From: Spongiihabitans sp963422685
GTDB lineage: Bacteria; Pseudomonadota; Gammaproteobacteria; Arenicellales; Poriferihabitantaceae
NCBI GenBank assembly: GCA_963422685.1
Contig: OY730442.1
Coordinates: forward strand, 2,046,001-2,110,000
Direction of reading: 5' to 3'
DNA: 64,000 bases
The stretch's first letter is position 1. Each line of letters begins with the position of its first letter. A model generated the notes under the pieces. That model had not been told where the DNA came from. It worked only from the letters and a program-made list of their open reading frames with translations, and searched no databases. Positions 36,701 to 45,199 of this stretch are shown here, in pieces. The translations under genes were made by a program, and so were the position numbers.

Positions 36701-38524
36701 CATATTCAGCTGGTTGCCGCATTCAACCACCAGCATATTTTCATTGACCCCAATCCAGATACGGCCGCAAGCTATCAGGAACGAAAAAGGCTGTTCAACC
36801 TGCCGCGCTCGTCCTGGTCGGATTACAACCCTGAATTAATTTCCAAAGGCGGCGGAATCTATTCTCGCCAGGCCAAGTCGATCAGGCTGTCTGCGGAAAT
36901 GAAATCCGTATTGGGTGCAGTCCAGGATGCCTGTGCGCCGGCAGAGATGATCAACCTAATTCTCAAATCTCCAGTGGAATTATTGTGGAATGGCGGCATC
37001 GGCACCTATGTAAAATCCTCATCGGAAACGCATAATGATGCGCAGGATAGAAACAACGATGATGTTCGCGCAGATGCAGCAGAACTTCGATGTAAAGTGA
37101 TTGGCGAAGGCGGAAACCTCGGCATGACCCAACTGGCACGGATCGAGTATGCACGAAAAGGGGGGCTGTGCTACACCGATGCCATCGACAATTCGGCGGG
37201 GGTGGATACTTCGGACCACGAAGTGAATATTAAAATTTTACTCAATGCGGAAATGCAGAAGGGACGGCTTTCGCTTGAGAGCAGGAATTCCCTGCTGGCG
37301 GAAATGCAACAGGATATTGCCGACCTGGTGCTGGCAAACAATTACCTGCAAACCCAGATTTTGAGTCTGGAGGCGTCTTTCAGTGGCGAATTAATGCCGC
37401 AGCAATCCAGGGCGATTCTGTTGCTTGCAGAAAAAGGCCTGCTGAATCCCGCGCTGGAATTCCTGCCCGACCCTGGCACGCTTAAAGACCGCTTTGAAAC
37501 CGGAGATTATTTGACCCGCCCGGAGCTGGCGGTTTTATTGTCCTATAGCAAGATGGATCTGTATCAGGGTTTGCTGGATTCCAGCCTCCCCGATGAAAAA
37601 TATCTGCATGCCGAAATTGCAGGATACTTCCCCGCGCTGATTGCCGGCCGGTACTCGAAACAAATTCACAGCCACAGATTAAAGCGGGAAATAATTTCCA
37701 CCCAGATCACCAATAATCTGGTCGGCACGATGGGTTCGACTTTTCATATAAAGCTGTCCGACCTGACTGGAGATTCGCCGGACAATATCGCCAGTGCGTT
37801 TATTGCGGCCCGGGATATCCTGCAAATCCGTACTGTTATCGAAGAAATCCAGACCCTGGACAACCAGGCGGAGGCCAGTCTGCAAATGCAATGCCTGCAC
37901 CACAGTACCAGCGCCCTGGAAAGTTCGATTATCTGGATATTGCGCAATACATCCCAGCCAATGGACATAAAATCAACGGTTGACCATTATTCTGCGGGCT
38001 ATCGGCAACTGACCGAAGAGTTTGAAAAGGCGGTAGATTCAATTCCCGGCAGTCAATTCCAGGCAGAAGCGGCGGCATTGTCAAAACGGGGAATTCCCGG
38101 ATCTCTGGCCCAAAAGATCGCTGGAAAATCAGCATTGGTCAATGGTTTGGACATGGTTGACATTGCCCATCGTGCAAATCAACCGGTATCATTCGTGGCG
38201 CAAATCTATTTTGGCATCGCGGGCATTTTGGGGCTTGGCTGGATTGAACGAAGTATTGCAGGGCTGAAAGTGAAAAATATCTGGGACGAGCGTTCCCGAT
38301 TCAGCCTGGCAAATGAACTGCGCAATCATCATGCAGAAATTACCGGTCTGATCGCATCCGGCGCATCCGGGCTGCCGGTCGGCAAGCGCCTGTCTGCCTG
38401 GTCCGAACAAAATAATCAGCGCATAAAAAATCTTGCGGAAAAAGTTGACAGCCTGAAACAAGAAGTCAGTCTGGATTTTTCCATGCTGTCGGTGGTGGTT
38501 AGCGAATTGAACCGACTCAAGTGA
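33704..38524 (+). CDS. gdhB: NAD-specific glutamate dehydrogenase, 1,600-residue class
   Basis: Catabolic NAD-dependent glutamate dehydrogenase of the giant L_180 class, feeding 2-oxoglutarate to the TCA cycle. The ATG at 33704 gives 1,606 residues (Pseudomonas GdhB about 1,620). N-terminal ACT-like regulatory segments precede the catalytic core. The core carries ARGGLRWSERPEDFRTEVLG, the lysine-containing VIIPVGSKGGFVAKQ (about 843-857), SGGSAGYDHKKMGITARGAW and GIGDMAGDVFGNGMLLSEH. The last 400 residues are the helical C-terminal domain. A GTG at 33644 would add 20 residues. A TATAAT at 33614-33619 is a possible -10 box. The frame is unbroken throughout. Confidence 0.95.
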   Translation: MKNTVTETLISTLVKRAAPGISQKDIDFLRAYYHRLSGQDFETSKASGFRHAALKHRRLSGSRRPGETIVSLYNIPAAQYTASNDRHKTIINIVVDDQPFVINSLLMKLNGMRKSPTQTLYPLFEVIRDKNGQAVSYKKSSAASQPSAKNRDGSSTFIESYMLFVIDYTPQSEHLAIAAAIKNVISEVCGVVTDWKSMRRHVLENAAAVESMNQGPAFAEYGELFRWMAEDHFAFLGYCELSVSGTGGNTVVELDQSSLLGTLRTIHENNGDKNGSGAVMDILPKIVFTKTAPVVFTKTRQRANIHRSAYMDCILLDHGAKNRRGRRKVSCLLGFLGGSTAALPTSDIPHLRNKTRHVLESSTLRKGGYSYKELRTVLETLPREKLFQMDMKSLYPLCMTLLNQERRKTRLHLHKNICGHYYSCLVYVPRDLFNSQLRSRIQDYLAEKLQAKEVEFDVYFSDSILTRIHYTIHTDPEPALEIDPVGLEKSVQQISRDWNDNLYEAANRISGHDHASTLLEKFRDGFGSAYQQDFNIDNAIADTAVFESLQGDNIHAVLSHANSPGADSGHASFKLYCHGSAIALSDVLPILENMGVRVIGGRPYRINTTLGNRYRILDFDIVRHDGQLFDFQNNAEKFESTFVKCWDNQVENDGFNQLTLVAGLGWRRISLVRAYYRYLRQIRLRYSESYIIDALNKNPPLIIAISSLFSAQFDPRKNAAEIGKHTDRVKQLLSQVSTLDEERIIRALLDVIAATLRTNYFQPAQDGSPKPYISFKLNSGAIPRIPQPIPRFEIFVYSPRVEGVHLRGGMIARGGLRWSERPEDFRTEVLGLVKAQRVKNAVIIPVGSKGGFVAKQLPHTGRDAVLDEVIACYKIFISSLLDITDNLSGSKVVPPANVRRLDGDDPYLVVAADKGTATFSDIANDISQDYGFWLGDAFASGGSAGYDHKKMGITARGAWESVKRHFRELGKDIQSEAFTVAGIGDMAGDVFGNGMLLSEHIQLVAAFNHQHIFIDPNPDTAASYQERKRLFNLPRSSWSDYNPELISKGGGIYSRQAKSIRLSAEMKSVLGAVQDACAPAEMINLILKSPVELLWNGGIGTYVKSSSETHNDAQDRNNDDVRADAAELRCKVIGEGGNLGMTQLARIEYARKGGLCYTDAIDNSAGVDTSDHEVNIKILLNAEMQKGRLSLESRNSLLAEMQQDIADLVLANNYLQTQILSLEASFSGELMPQQSRAILLLAEKGLLNPALEFLPDPGTLKDRFETGDYLTRPELAVLLSYSKMDLYQGLLDSSLPDEKYLHAEIAGYFPALIAGRYSKQIHSHRLKREIISTQITNNLVGTMGSTFHIKLSDLTGDSPDNIASAFIAARDILQIRTVIEEIQTLDNQAEASLQMQCLHHSTSALESSIIWILRNTSQPMDIKSTVDHYSAGYRQLTEEFEKAVDSIPGSQFQAEAAALSKRGIPGSLAQKIAGKSALVNGLDMVDIAHRANQPVSFVAQIYFGIAGILGLGWIERSIAGLKVKNIWDERSRFSLANELRNHHAEITGLIASGASGLPVGKRLSAWSEQNNQRIKNLAEKVDSLKQEVSLDFSMLSVVVSELNRLK

Positions 38525-38547
38525 TGCTCACGCCATCAAGCAACTTT

Positions 38548-38616
38548 CCATTTAGCTATTTATTTTGACCCCATTTAGCTATTTATTTTGACCCCATTTA
38601 GCTATTTATTTTGACC
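38548..38616. repeat. Three perfect tandem 23-bp repeats
   Basis: The unit CCATTTAGCTATTTATTTTGACC occurs three times head to tail without a mismatch (38548-38570, 38571-38593, 38594-38616). The array fills most of the 119-base gap between gdhB and metC and ends 27 bases before the metC GTG. The period is close to two helical turns, so the copies would present similar faces to a protein. TTGAC inside each unit resembles a -35 box, but no matching -10 is evident. I do not recognise the unit as a known IS end. Confidence 0.9.
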
Positions 38617-38643
38617 ACTGATTATCACGCATAATTTGTAAAG

Positions 38644-39828
38644 GTGAAAAAACCCCCTGCGTTTGCTACTCGTGCGCTGCATCACAATCGTGACCCGAAA
38701 AAACAATACGGCTTTGTAAATCCACCGGTCTATCACGGTTCCACTGTGATTTTCCCGACTTTGGATGACCTCGATAAATCCAGACGGGAATTATACATCC
38801 CGAACACCATCGGCTATGGACGCCGCGGCAATCCCACGGCATTCGCGCTGGAAAACACCATGGCAAATCTGGAAAACGGTTACGCCTGTTTTTCCGTTTC
38901 ATCCGGTCTGGCCGCGATTACCACGGCGTTAATGGCTTTTTTAAAATCCGGTGATCATTTGCTCATCGCCGATACCGTATATGGGCCTACCCGATCTTTC
39001 TGCGACGGAGTATTGGCGCCATTTGGCGTAGAGATCAGCTATTATGACCCGCTGGTCGGCGGCGATATCGCAAATCTGATACAGGCCAACACGCGCTGTA
39101 TTTACCTTGAGTCGCCAGGCTCTTTAACATTTGAAGTCCAGGATGTCCCGGCAATTGCCAGAGTCGCTGCGCAAAAAAATATTGTCACCATATTGGACAA
39201 CACATGGGCCTCTCCTTATTTTTTCCGCCCTCTGGAGCATGGAATCAATGTATCGGTTAATGCCGCGACCAAATATATTGTCGGTCACTCGGATGCCATG
39301 TTGGGCCTGGTCATAACCGACCGGGAACATTATCTTCCGCTCAGAAAAACCAAGGAAGCAATCGGGCATTGCGTTGGACCCGATGATTTATACCTTGGCC
39401 TAAGGGGCCTGCGCACCCTGCCTTTGCGTATGCGACAGCACCAGCAGCAGGCCCTTGAACTGGCCAACTGGTTATGCCAGCAAGCCGATGTCATGCGTGT
39501 TTTATATCCCGCGTTTGAGCACTGTCCGGGCCACACATTCTGGAAACGGGATTACTCCGGTGCATCCGGCCTGTTCTCTTTCGAAATTGAACCGCGGTCC
39601 AGAAAGGCCCTGGAAAATTTCCTCGACAACCTGCAAATATTTTCCATGGGCGCCAGTTGGGGTGCATTTGAAAGCCTGATCTTTCCAGTTGATCCGCGAA
39701 AACTGCGCAGCGCCACACCATGGAATCAACAAGGCATCATGTTAAGAGTGCACACTGGTCTGGAAGACATTGATGATTTGCTCGCGGACCTGGATGCCGG
39801 GTTGAAGCGCTATCGGCGCCAGCGATGA
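38644..39828 (+). CDS. metC: Cystathionine beta-lyase
   Basis: PLP enzyme that splits cystathionine to homocysteine, pyruvate and ammonia in methionine synthesis. The 394-residue product matches MetC. It has NPPVYHGSTVIFPTLDDL at the N-terminus, YGRRGNPTAFALE, CFSVSSGLAAITTALMAF, the Asp of ILDNTWASPYFFRPLEHG, and the PLP lysine in NAATKYIVGHSDAMLG. The C-terminal SWGAFESLIFP is a substrate-pocket signature of this branch. The start is GTG at 38644, directly after AAAG and without a well-spaced ribosome site. It follows the triple 23-bp repeat and overlaps the next gene by four bases. Confidence 0.9.
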   Translation: MKKPPAFATRALHHNRDPKKQYGFVNPPVYHGSTVIFPTLDDLDKSRRELYIPNTIGYGRRGNPTAFALENTMANLENGYACFSVSSGLAAITTALMAFLKSGDHLLIADTVYGPTRSFCDGVLAPFGVEISYYDPLVGGDIANLIQANTRCIYLESPGSLTFEVQDVPAIARVAAQKNIVTILDNTWASPYFFRPLEHGINVSVNAATKYIVGHSDAMLGLVITDREHYLPLRKTKEAIGHCVGPDDLYLGLRGLRTLPLRMRQHQQQALELANWLCQQADVMRVLYPAFEHCPGHTFWKRDYSGASGLFSFEIEPRSRKALENFLDNLQIFSMGASWGAFESLIFPVDPRKLRSATPWNQQGIMLRVHTGLEDIDDLLADLDAGLKRYRRQR

Positions 39829-40310
39829 CCCGGTTATTATCAGAGGTCGCCCGGGCCGCGCAAGAATTTGTTTTAACCCGGCAATCCCTGGCATTGTCCA
39901 CGGTAAACAATGCGGGTGAGCCGCTCGCCAGTTACGCGCCTTTCTACCGCAGTGAAACCGGCGATTTCTATATTTTCGCAAGCACGCTGGCGGCCCACAC
40001 CGAAAACCTGAAAAGCGCCGCCGCAAGCATTCTGATTATCGAAGACGAGCAGAATATACGCCAGATATATGCCCGGATGCGACTGTGTTTTCAATGCAGC
40101 GCCGTGCATATACCGCCAGATAATTTTGAATTTGAAATGGGAAAAGCCGGGCTCAAACACAAACACGGCGAAATCATAAACACCCTTGCCGAACTCGCCG
40201 ATTTCAAACTGGTAAAACTATCCCCCCTGTCCGGTCGTTATATCCAGGGATTCGGTCAGGCATACCGGATAAATCCGGCATTGACCGAGGCTGTTCCCAT
40301 ATCGAATTGA
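39825..40310 (+). CDS. HugZ/PNPOx-like haem or flavin-binding protein
   Basis: A 161-residue split-barrel protein of the pyridoxamine-phosphate-oxidase-like superfamily, close to HugZ/HutZ haem-utilisation proteins. Family features are LSTVNNAGEPLASYAPFYR, FYIFASTLAAHTENLK, IIEDEQNIRQIYARMRLCF and the C-terminal SGRYIQGFGQAYRI. HugZ relatives bind or degrade haem; others bind flavin or F420, so cofactor and reaction are inference. Its ATG overlaps the metC stop (ATGA), so the two are translated together, an arrangement with no obvious metabolic logic. Confidence 0.78.
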   Translation: MTRLLSEVARAAQEFVLTRQSLALSTVNNAGEPLASYAPFYRSETGDFYIFASTLAAHTENLKSAAASILIIEDEQNIRQIYARMRLCFQCSAVHIPPDNFEFEMGKAGLKHKHGEIINTLAELADFKLVKLSPLSGRYIQGFGQAYRINPALTEAVPISN

Positions 40311-40341
40311 CGGAATTATCTGCCGGTTGAGGCGCTTCAGG

Positions 40342-41037
40342 TCAAGTGACCACACTTTTGTCCTGCCCAAACAGTATTTTCGCCTGTTCGTCATCTATGC
40401 CGGTGTTTATGTGCAGTTGATCCGGGACAGCGTAGGCCCGCTGCACCGCCTCCCTTTGCTTTATCGCCAGGTGCCAGCGCCGGACATTGGGAAAATCATT
40501 CAGGTCCTGCTGCTGCCGTTGAAAAGAAACCGTCCAGGGATAGCAGGCGATATCTGCAATACTGTATTCATGGTTAATAAACGCTCTGCCCGCCAATTGC
40601 CGGTTCAACACCGCATACAGTCTGGAAGTTTCATTCACATATCGATCAATCGCATAAGGAATTTTTTCTTTGGCATAACAGCCGAAATGATGATTTTGCC
40701 CCAGCATCGGGCCAAATCCACCCATTTGCCAAAACAACCACTCCAATACCTTGTTTCGCCCGGTCAGATCTGCGGGCAGCAATTGACCGGTTTTCTCCGC
40801 CAGATACAATAATATCGCACCGGATTCGAATATCGAAATGGGCTGCCCGGCACCTTTCGGCGCATGGTCCACGATGGCAGGAATCCGGTTGTTGGGGGAT
40901 ATTTTCAGGAATTCCGGGGCAAACTGGTCGCCCTGGCCGATATCAATGGGCACGATATTATATTCCGCACCGAGCTCTTCGAGCATGATGCTTACCTTGT
41001 GCCCATTCGGGGTTGTCCAGTAGTATAGGTCTATCAT
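40342..41037 (-). CDS. Glutathione S-transferase (YfcG-like disulfide reductase)
   Basis: A 231-residue GST of the YfcG/YghU type, which in E. coli uses glutathione for disulfide reduction. It has LYYWTTPNGHKVSIMLEELG, the cis-proline and gamma-glutamyl contacts in ISPNNRIPAIVDHAP, FESGAILLYLAEKTGQLLP, and FWQMGGFGPMLGQNHHF, a YfcG hallmark. The C-terminal IADIACYPWTVSF is the helical-domain capping motif. I chose the ATG at the complement of 41035-41037, matching YfcG; an ATG at 41055 would add six residues and overlap the divergent chaC start. Confidence 0.9.
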   Translation of the reverse strand: MIDLYYWTTPNGHKVSIMLEELGAEYNIVPIDIGQGDQFAPEFLKISPNNRIPAIVDHAPKGAGQPISIFESGAILLYLAEKTGQLLPADLTGRNKVLEWLFWQMGGFGPMLGQNHHFGCYAKEKIPYAIDRYVNETSRLYAVLNRQLAGRAFINHEYSIADIACYPWTVSFQRQQQDLNDFPNVRRWHLAIKQREAVQRAYAVPDQLHINTGIDDEQAKILFGQDKSVVT

Positions 41038-41053
41038 CAGTGAATACATTGCC

Positions 41054-41629
41054 ATGAAAAATACAGATTTTACCTCAAGCCGGTCCAGCCAGACCGCCTC
41101 AAAACTTCGTATACCGAAAAATAATTTGTGGGTTTTTGGCTATGGTTCGCTCATGTGGGATCCAGGTTTCCCGCACGTTGAATCACAATCCGCCCGAATG
41201 TACGGCTTTCATCGCCGACTCTGTCTTTGGTCCACACGGTATCGCGGCACGGAAAAAAACCCCGGATTAGTGGCCGGGCTGGATCAGGGTGGTTCATGCA
41301 CAGGCATGGCCTTTCGGGTCAGCGATGCTGATGTTGATGCCACGCTGGATTACCTGTTTGAACGCGAACTGGCCACAAATTCGTATAAGCCCACTATGAC
41401 TCCCATTCACCTGCAAAGTGGTGATATTGCACAGGCACTCACCTTTGTTTCCATCGTCACTCACCCGCAATACGCGCCTAAAATGGACGCTCACAGCGCC
41501 ATGGAATTCATACGCAAAGCGCAAGGGCCCAGAGGAACCAACACGGAATACCTGCTGAACACCGTGCAATATCTCGATGCGCTGGGCATCCAGAATACCG
41601 AAATACATAAAATCGCAGCAGCGCTTTAA
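41054..41629 (+). CDS. ChaC-type gamma-glutamylcyclotransferase
   Basis: Predicted cytosolic enzyme that degrades glutathione to 5-oxoproline and Cys-Gly. The 191-residue product has VFGYGSLMWDPGF, the signature loop of the fold, HRRLCLWSTRYRGTEKNPGLV, the catalytic glutamate in FERELATNSY, and a C-terminal YLLNTVQYLDALGI segment as in ChaC. The start (ATG 41054) lies 16 bases from the divergent GST start, so the promoters must overlap the coding regions or each other. The pairing with a glutathione transferase supports a thiol-metabolism role. Confidence 0.87.
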   Translation: MKNTDFTSSRSSQTASKLRIPKNNLWVFGYGSLMWDPGFPHVESQSARMYGFHRRLCLWSTRYRGTEKNPGLVAGLDQGGSCTGMAFRVSDADVDATLDYLFERELATNSYKPTMTPIHLQSGDIAQALTFVSIVTHPQYAPKMDAHSAMEFIRKAQGPRGTNTEYLLNTVQYLDALGIQNTEIHKIAAAL

Positions 41630-41678
41630 CCCGATCAATACCAAATATACCATCGAAATTATCCGGCAAATAAAAATC

Positions 41679-42032
41679 ATGAGCGAAGACACACTATTTA
41701 CGAAAATTGTAAACAGGCAAATTCCCGCAGATATTCTATTTCAGGATGAACGTGTCACGGCATTCCGTGACATCAATCCCCAGGCGCCCTGCCATATTCT
41801 GATCGTTCCCAACAAACCGATTCCATCGGTGAACCAGGTGAGGCCGGAAGATGAGGCGGTTTTGGGTTATCTTTTTATCGTGGCGCGAAACCTCGCCGTA
41901 CAGCAGGGAATCAGCGCAGCGGGTTATCGCCTGATCATTAATTGCGGCGATAACGGCGGGCAGGAGGTTTACCATTTACACATGCACTTGCTGGGCGGGA
42001 AAAGAATAGGTCGGATGGTTACCGGATCCTGA
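41679..42032 (+). CDS. hinT: HIT-family purine nucleoside phosphoramidase (HinT)
   Basis: Small histidine-triad hydrolase of 117 residues. It starts SEDTLFTKIVNRQIPADILF, has AFRDINPQAPCHILIVPNKP, and ends with the triad VYHLHMHLLGGKR, whose central histidine is the nucleophile. HinT enzymes hydrolyse adenosine phosphoramidates and acyl-AMPs. The ATG at 41679 matches the family start; the open frame runs back to 41577 inside chaC without similarity. It lies 49 bases after chaC and 110 bases before the TRAP genes. Confidence 0.93.
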   Translation: MSEDTLFTKIVNRQIPADILFQDERVTAFRDINPQAPCHILIVPNKPIPSVNQVRPEDEAVLGYLFIVARNLAVQQGISAAGYRLIINCGDNGGQEVYHLHMHLLGGKRIGRMVTGS

Positions 42033-42142
42033 TTGGTCAAATCCGCCAGATAAAGAACCTGCACCGCCGGTAAAAAATAATCTGGTAAATCGTCAAACCA
42101 ATTTGTTAGTATTTACATTTGAATGATACGGAAAATGAAAGT

Positions 42143-42655
42143 ATGCCTGGTTTTGTAGTGACCTATGTCAAATATGTTGATTGGGCGTCTACCAAGTTCG
42201 GCCGCATCGCCATGTATGGCATATTTATCATGATCGGTACGCTGCTGCTGTCGTCGGTGACCCGAAATATCATTAATCTGCCATTGTCATGGTGTGTGGA
42301 AATGGCCCAGTTCACCATGACTGCCTACTATCTTGTCGGCGGCGCATACTCCATGCAGCTCAACGATCACGTCAGGATGGATCTGCTTTACGACCGGTAT
42401 TCAGAAAAAACCAGAGCAAAAATCGACAGCTTCACCGTCATATTTCTGCTGGTTTATCTGGTTTGCCTGTTGATCGGCTCGATTTCCAGTACTCTGTATG
42501 CCATCGAATACGGTCAGCGAAAATTCTCCGAGTGGAATCCATCGATGATTCCGATCAAAGTAATCATGGTATTTGGCATCGTCCTGATGTTGTTACAAAC
42601 CATATCCACCTTTTTCAAGGACCTGGCAAAAGCCAGAGGCATTACTCTGTCATGA
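42143..42655 (+). CDS. TRAP transporter small permease (DctQ)
   Basis: Four-span inner-membrane small subunit of a tripartite ATP-independent periplasmic transporter, 170 residues from the ATG at 42143. Family features are the first span MYGIFIMIGTLLLSSVTRNI, SWCVEMAQFTMTAYYLVGGA, the charged HVRMDLLYDRYSEKTRAKID loop, and the final amphipathic PSMIPIKVIMVFGIVLMLLQ. A TTG at 42119 is an alternative start. The ATGA overlap with the large permease gene shows coupling. Operon order Q-M-P is unusual compared with P-Q-M. Confidence 0.9.
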   Translation: MPGFVVTYVKYVDWASTKFGRIAMYGIFIMIGTLLLSSVTRNIINLPLSWCVEMAQFTMTAYYLVGGAYSMQLNDHVRMDLLYDRYSEKTRAKIDSFTVIFLLVYLVCLLIGSISSTLYAIEYGQRKFSEWNPSMIPIKVIMVFGIVLMLLQTISTFFKDLAKARGITLS

Positions 42656-43974
42656 GCTATGAAACCATCGCAATCGTGATGTTCGCGTCCATGCTGGCCA
42701 TGTTGTTGACCGGGCAGCGCGTATTCGGGGCGATCGGATTTGTATCTGCGGCGGCGGCGCTGCTACTGTATGGAAATGGCGCGGTGGAAATGCCGTTCAA
42801 TGCCGCCTTCAAATTGTTTAACTGGTATCCATTATTGACCTTGCCGCTGTTCGTTTACATGGGGTATATCCTTTCCGAATCGGGCATCGCCGACGACTTG
42901 TACCGCATGTTCCATGTCTGGTTTGGCGGGCTCAAAGGCGGATTAGCGGTGGGTACGATTATGCTGATGGTGGTGATATCCGCCATGAATGGGCTGAGCG
43001 TGGCGGGAATGGCCATCGGCGCCACCATCGCATTGCCGGAAATGCTGCGCCGTGGATACGACAAAATAATGATTACCGGGGTTGTGCAAGCGGGCAGTTC
43101 GCTGGGGATTCTGGTGCCGCCCAGCGTGGTGCTGGTGCTGTATGGCATGATCGCACGGCAGCCCGTTGGAAAGCTGTGGCTGGCCGGTGCAATCCCCGGA
43201 TTGATGATGGCCGGGCTGTTCATCATTTACATCGTGGTGCGATGCAAAATCCAGACCCACCTCGGCCCCACGGTGAGTAAAGAACAGCGTGATATGCCGC
43301 TGCCGGAAAAATTAAAATTGCTGCGGGCGGGCATCATCCCCTTTTTGATATTCTTCTTCATGACCGGATTATTCGTCATGGGCATCACCAGCCTGGTGGA
43401 AAGTTCTGCGGTGGGTGCGACGTCCGCGACCGTTGCGGCCCTGGTCAAGCGGCGGCTGACCAGGAAAGTGCTGGAAGAAACCATGAGAAAAACCTTGGGC
43501 ATTTCATGTATGTTCATGTGGATTATATTAGCCGCATTATGCTTCGGCGCGGTTTTCGACGGCATTGGCGCGGTGCGGGCCATCGAATCCCTGTTCATTA
43601 CCAAATGGAATCTGACGCCCTGGGAAGTGCTGATCATGATGCAGCTGTCCTATATCGTGATGGGCATGTTTCTCGACGATACTGCAATGCTGGTTATCGT
43701 CGCGCCGCTGTATGTGCCGCTGGTCAAAGCGCTGGGATTCGACCCGATCTGGTATGGGGTTTTGTACACCATTACCTGCCAGATAGCGTATATGACGCCG
43801 CCATTTGGTTATAATTTATTCTTAATGCGAGCCATGGCACCAAAGGAAATTACCTTGACCGACATCTATCGTTCGATCATTCCGTTTGTGATGGTGATGA
43901 CAATTGCCCTGATACTGGTTATGGTATTCCCACAAATCGCGCTTTGGCTGCCCGAATATGTGTACAGCCGGTAG
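42652..43974 (+). CDS. TRAP transporter large permease (DctM)
   Basis: The 440-residue transport subunit uses a sodium gradient for uptake. Many spans are visible. Family motifs are MLAMLLTGQRVFGAIGFV, MYMGYILSESG-like PLFVYMGYILSESG, NGLSVAGMAIGATIALPEM, QAGSSLGILVPPSVVLVLYG and the C-terminal YMTPPFGYNLFLMRAMAPKE. The open frame extends back to 42289 inside dctQ; the real start is ATG 42652. It ends 76 bases before the binding-protein gene. Substrate is unknown; the subunits resemble the mannitol/chloroaromatic and 2-oxo acid TRAP group. Confidence 0.92.
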   Translation: MSYETIAIVMFASMLAMLLTGQRVFGAIGFVSAAAALLLYGNGAVEMPFNAAFKLFNWYPLLTLPLFVYMGYILSESGIADDLYRMFHVWFGGLKGGLAVGTIMLMVVISAMNGLSVAGMAIGATIALPEMLRRGYDKIMITGVVQAGSSLGILVPPSVVLVLYGMIARQPVGKLWLAGAIPGLMMAGLFIIYIVVRCKIQTHLGPTVSKEQRDMPLPEKLKLLRAGIIPFLIFFFMTGLFVMGITSLVESSAVGATSATVAALVKRRLTRKVLEETMRKTLGISCMFMWIILAALCFGAVFDGIGAVRAIESLFITKWNLTPWEVLIMMQLSYIVMGMFLDDTAMLVIVAPLYVPLVKALGFDPIWYGVLYTITCQIAYMTPPFGYNLFLMRAMAPKEITLTDIYRSIIPFVMVMTIALILVMVFPQIALWLPEYVYSR

Positions 43975-44050
43975 AAACATTTATCGAATGGCGATAAATT
44001 CAGCGAAAAAGTCCCCGACTCATTAATTTCAACACCACTGGAGAATCAAG

Positions 44051-45133
44051 ATGAAACCAAGCAAACCCAAAATCCAAACCACGAAAAACAGCCGCCGAAA
44101 CTTTATCAAGCAGGCCACAGCGGCTACTACAGGCGCAGTTGCAGCCGCATCGGCACCTTTTGTTTATGCGCAGTCCAACCCGATTAAATGGCGACTGCAA
44201 ACTTATTCTGGTGCGCCACTTGGCGCACACGTAATTTTGCCGCAAATTGAAGCGTTTAACATTGCCGCCCACGGCGAAATGGAGATTGAACTGTACTATG
44301 CGGATCAATTGGTAGCCACCGATGAACTGTTTCGCGCCATGCAGAACGGCACTATAGATGCGGTGCAAAGCGATGACGCCACCATGGCGTCGCCCGTCGA
44401 TATTAGCGTCTTCGGCGGTTATTTCCCTTTCTCTACCCGATACAGCCTGGATATGCCCGTGCTGTTTAAATACTATGGCTTAAATGAAATCTGGGCTGAA
44501 GCCTATGGCGAGATTGAGGGCGTGGAATGGATAAGCGCAGGCGCATGGGATCCCTGCCATATTTTCACAAAAGACCCGATTAACAGCCTTGCGGACATGA
44601 AAGGCAAGCGCGTATTCGGTGTGCCCACCGCCGGCAGATTCCTGTCTCGTTATGGACTGGTTCCTGTCACCCTGCCTTGGGACGATATTGAAGTGGCGAT
44701 CCAGACCGGTGAACTTGACGGCGTAGCCTGGTGTGGATTTACCGAGGCGTATGAAGTCGGCTGGGCAGATGTGTGCAACTATGCCCTGCTCAACAATATA
44801 ACCGGCGCATGGTGTGGTTCGTATTTTGCAAACTCAAAAAGCTGGGCGGCCGTACCGCCGCATCTGCAAGAGCTGTTCAAGTTATCCATAGACAGCTCGC
44901 ATTACTATCGACAAGTGTGGTATTGGGGTGGTGAAGCCGACTTGCGGGTAAATGGCAAGAAAATGGAGCTAACCACTATTCCGGCAGAAGAATGGGATCA
45001 AGTGGTGAAAGATTCCGAAGAATTCTGGGATGAGTTGGCTTCAATCAGCCCGAGAACAGCCAAAGTAGTCCAGGCCTATAAAGATTACTCCGAAGTCATG
45101 CAAAAAGCAGGCGTTCCCTATCGTTACAGTTGA
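44051..45133 (+). CDS. TRAP substrate-binding protein (DctP), Tat-exported
   Basis: Periplasmic solute receptor of 360 residues. A twin-arginine signal, NSRRNFIKQA (Arg15-Arg16), and a hydrophobic alanine-rich core lead to a likely cut after VYA (residue 40), implying export of a folded protein. The body has WRLQTYSGAPLGAHVILPQI, the ligand-arginine segment MKGKRVFGVPTAGRFLSRYG, and DGVAWCGFTEAYEVGWADV, typical of DctP proteins for monocarboxylates or 2-oxo acids. The ligand cannot be assigned. GGAG lies eight bases before the ATG. A strong terminator follows at 45200-45251. Confidence 0.92.
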   Translation: MKPSKPKIQTTKNSRRNFIKQATAATTGAVAAASAPFVYAQSNPIKWRLQTYSGAPLGAHVILPQIEAFNIAAHGEMEIELYYADQLVATDELFRAMQNGTIDAVQSDDATMASPVDISVFGGYFPFSTRYSLDMPVLFKYYGLNEIWAEAYGEIEGVEWISAGAWDPCHIFTKDPINSLADMKGKRVFGVPTAGRFLSRYGLVPVTLPWDDIEVAIQTGELDGVAWCGFTEAYEVGWADVCNYALLNNITGAWCGSYFANSKSWAAVPPHLQELFKLSIDSSHYYRQVWYWGGEADLRVNGKKMELTTIPAEEWDQVVKDSEEFWDELASISPRTAKVVQAYKDYSEVMQKAGVPYRYS

Positions 45134-45157
45134 TTTACTACATAAGTTGGCGCTCAT

Positions 45158-45182
45158 ACGCTGGAACGCGATGTTCCAGCGT
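45158..45182. other. Perfect 10-bp hairpin after dctP
   Basis: ACGCTGGAAC pairs exactly with GTTCCAGCGT across a five-base loop (GCGAT), 25 bases after the dctP stop. No U-run follows on either strand, so it is more likely an mRNA 3' stabiliser or a repeat than a terminator. The true terminator lies 18 bases further on. Confidence 0.7.
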
Positions 45183-45199
45183 GTTGAGTCATTTCCAGG

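Noticed and set aside
38548..38616. CRISPR array
   Set aside because: The three units are directly contiguous with no spacers and no cas genes are present.
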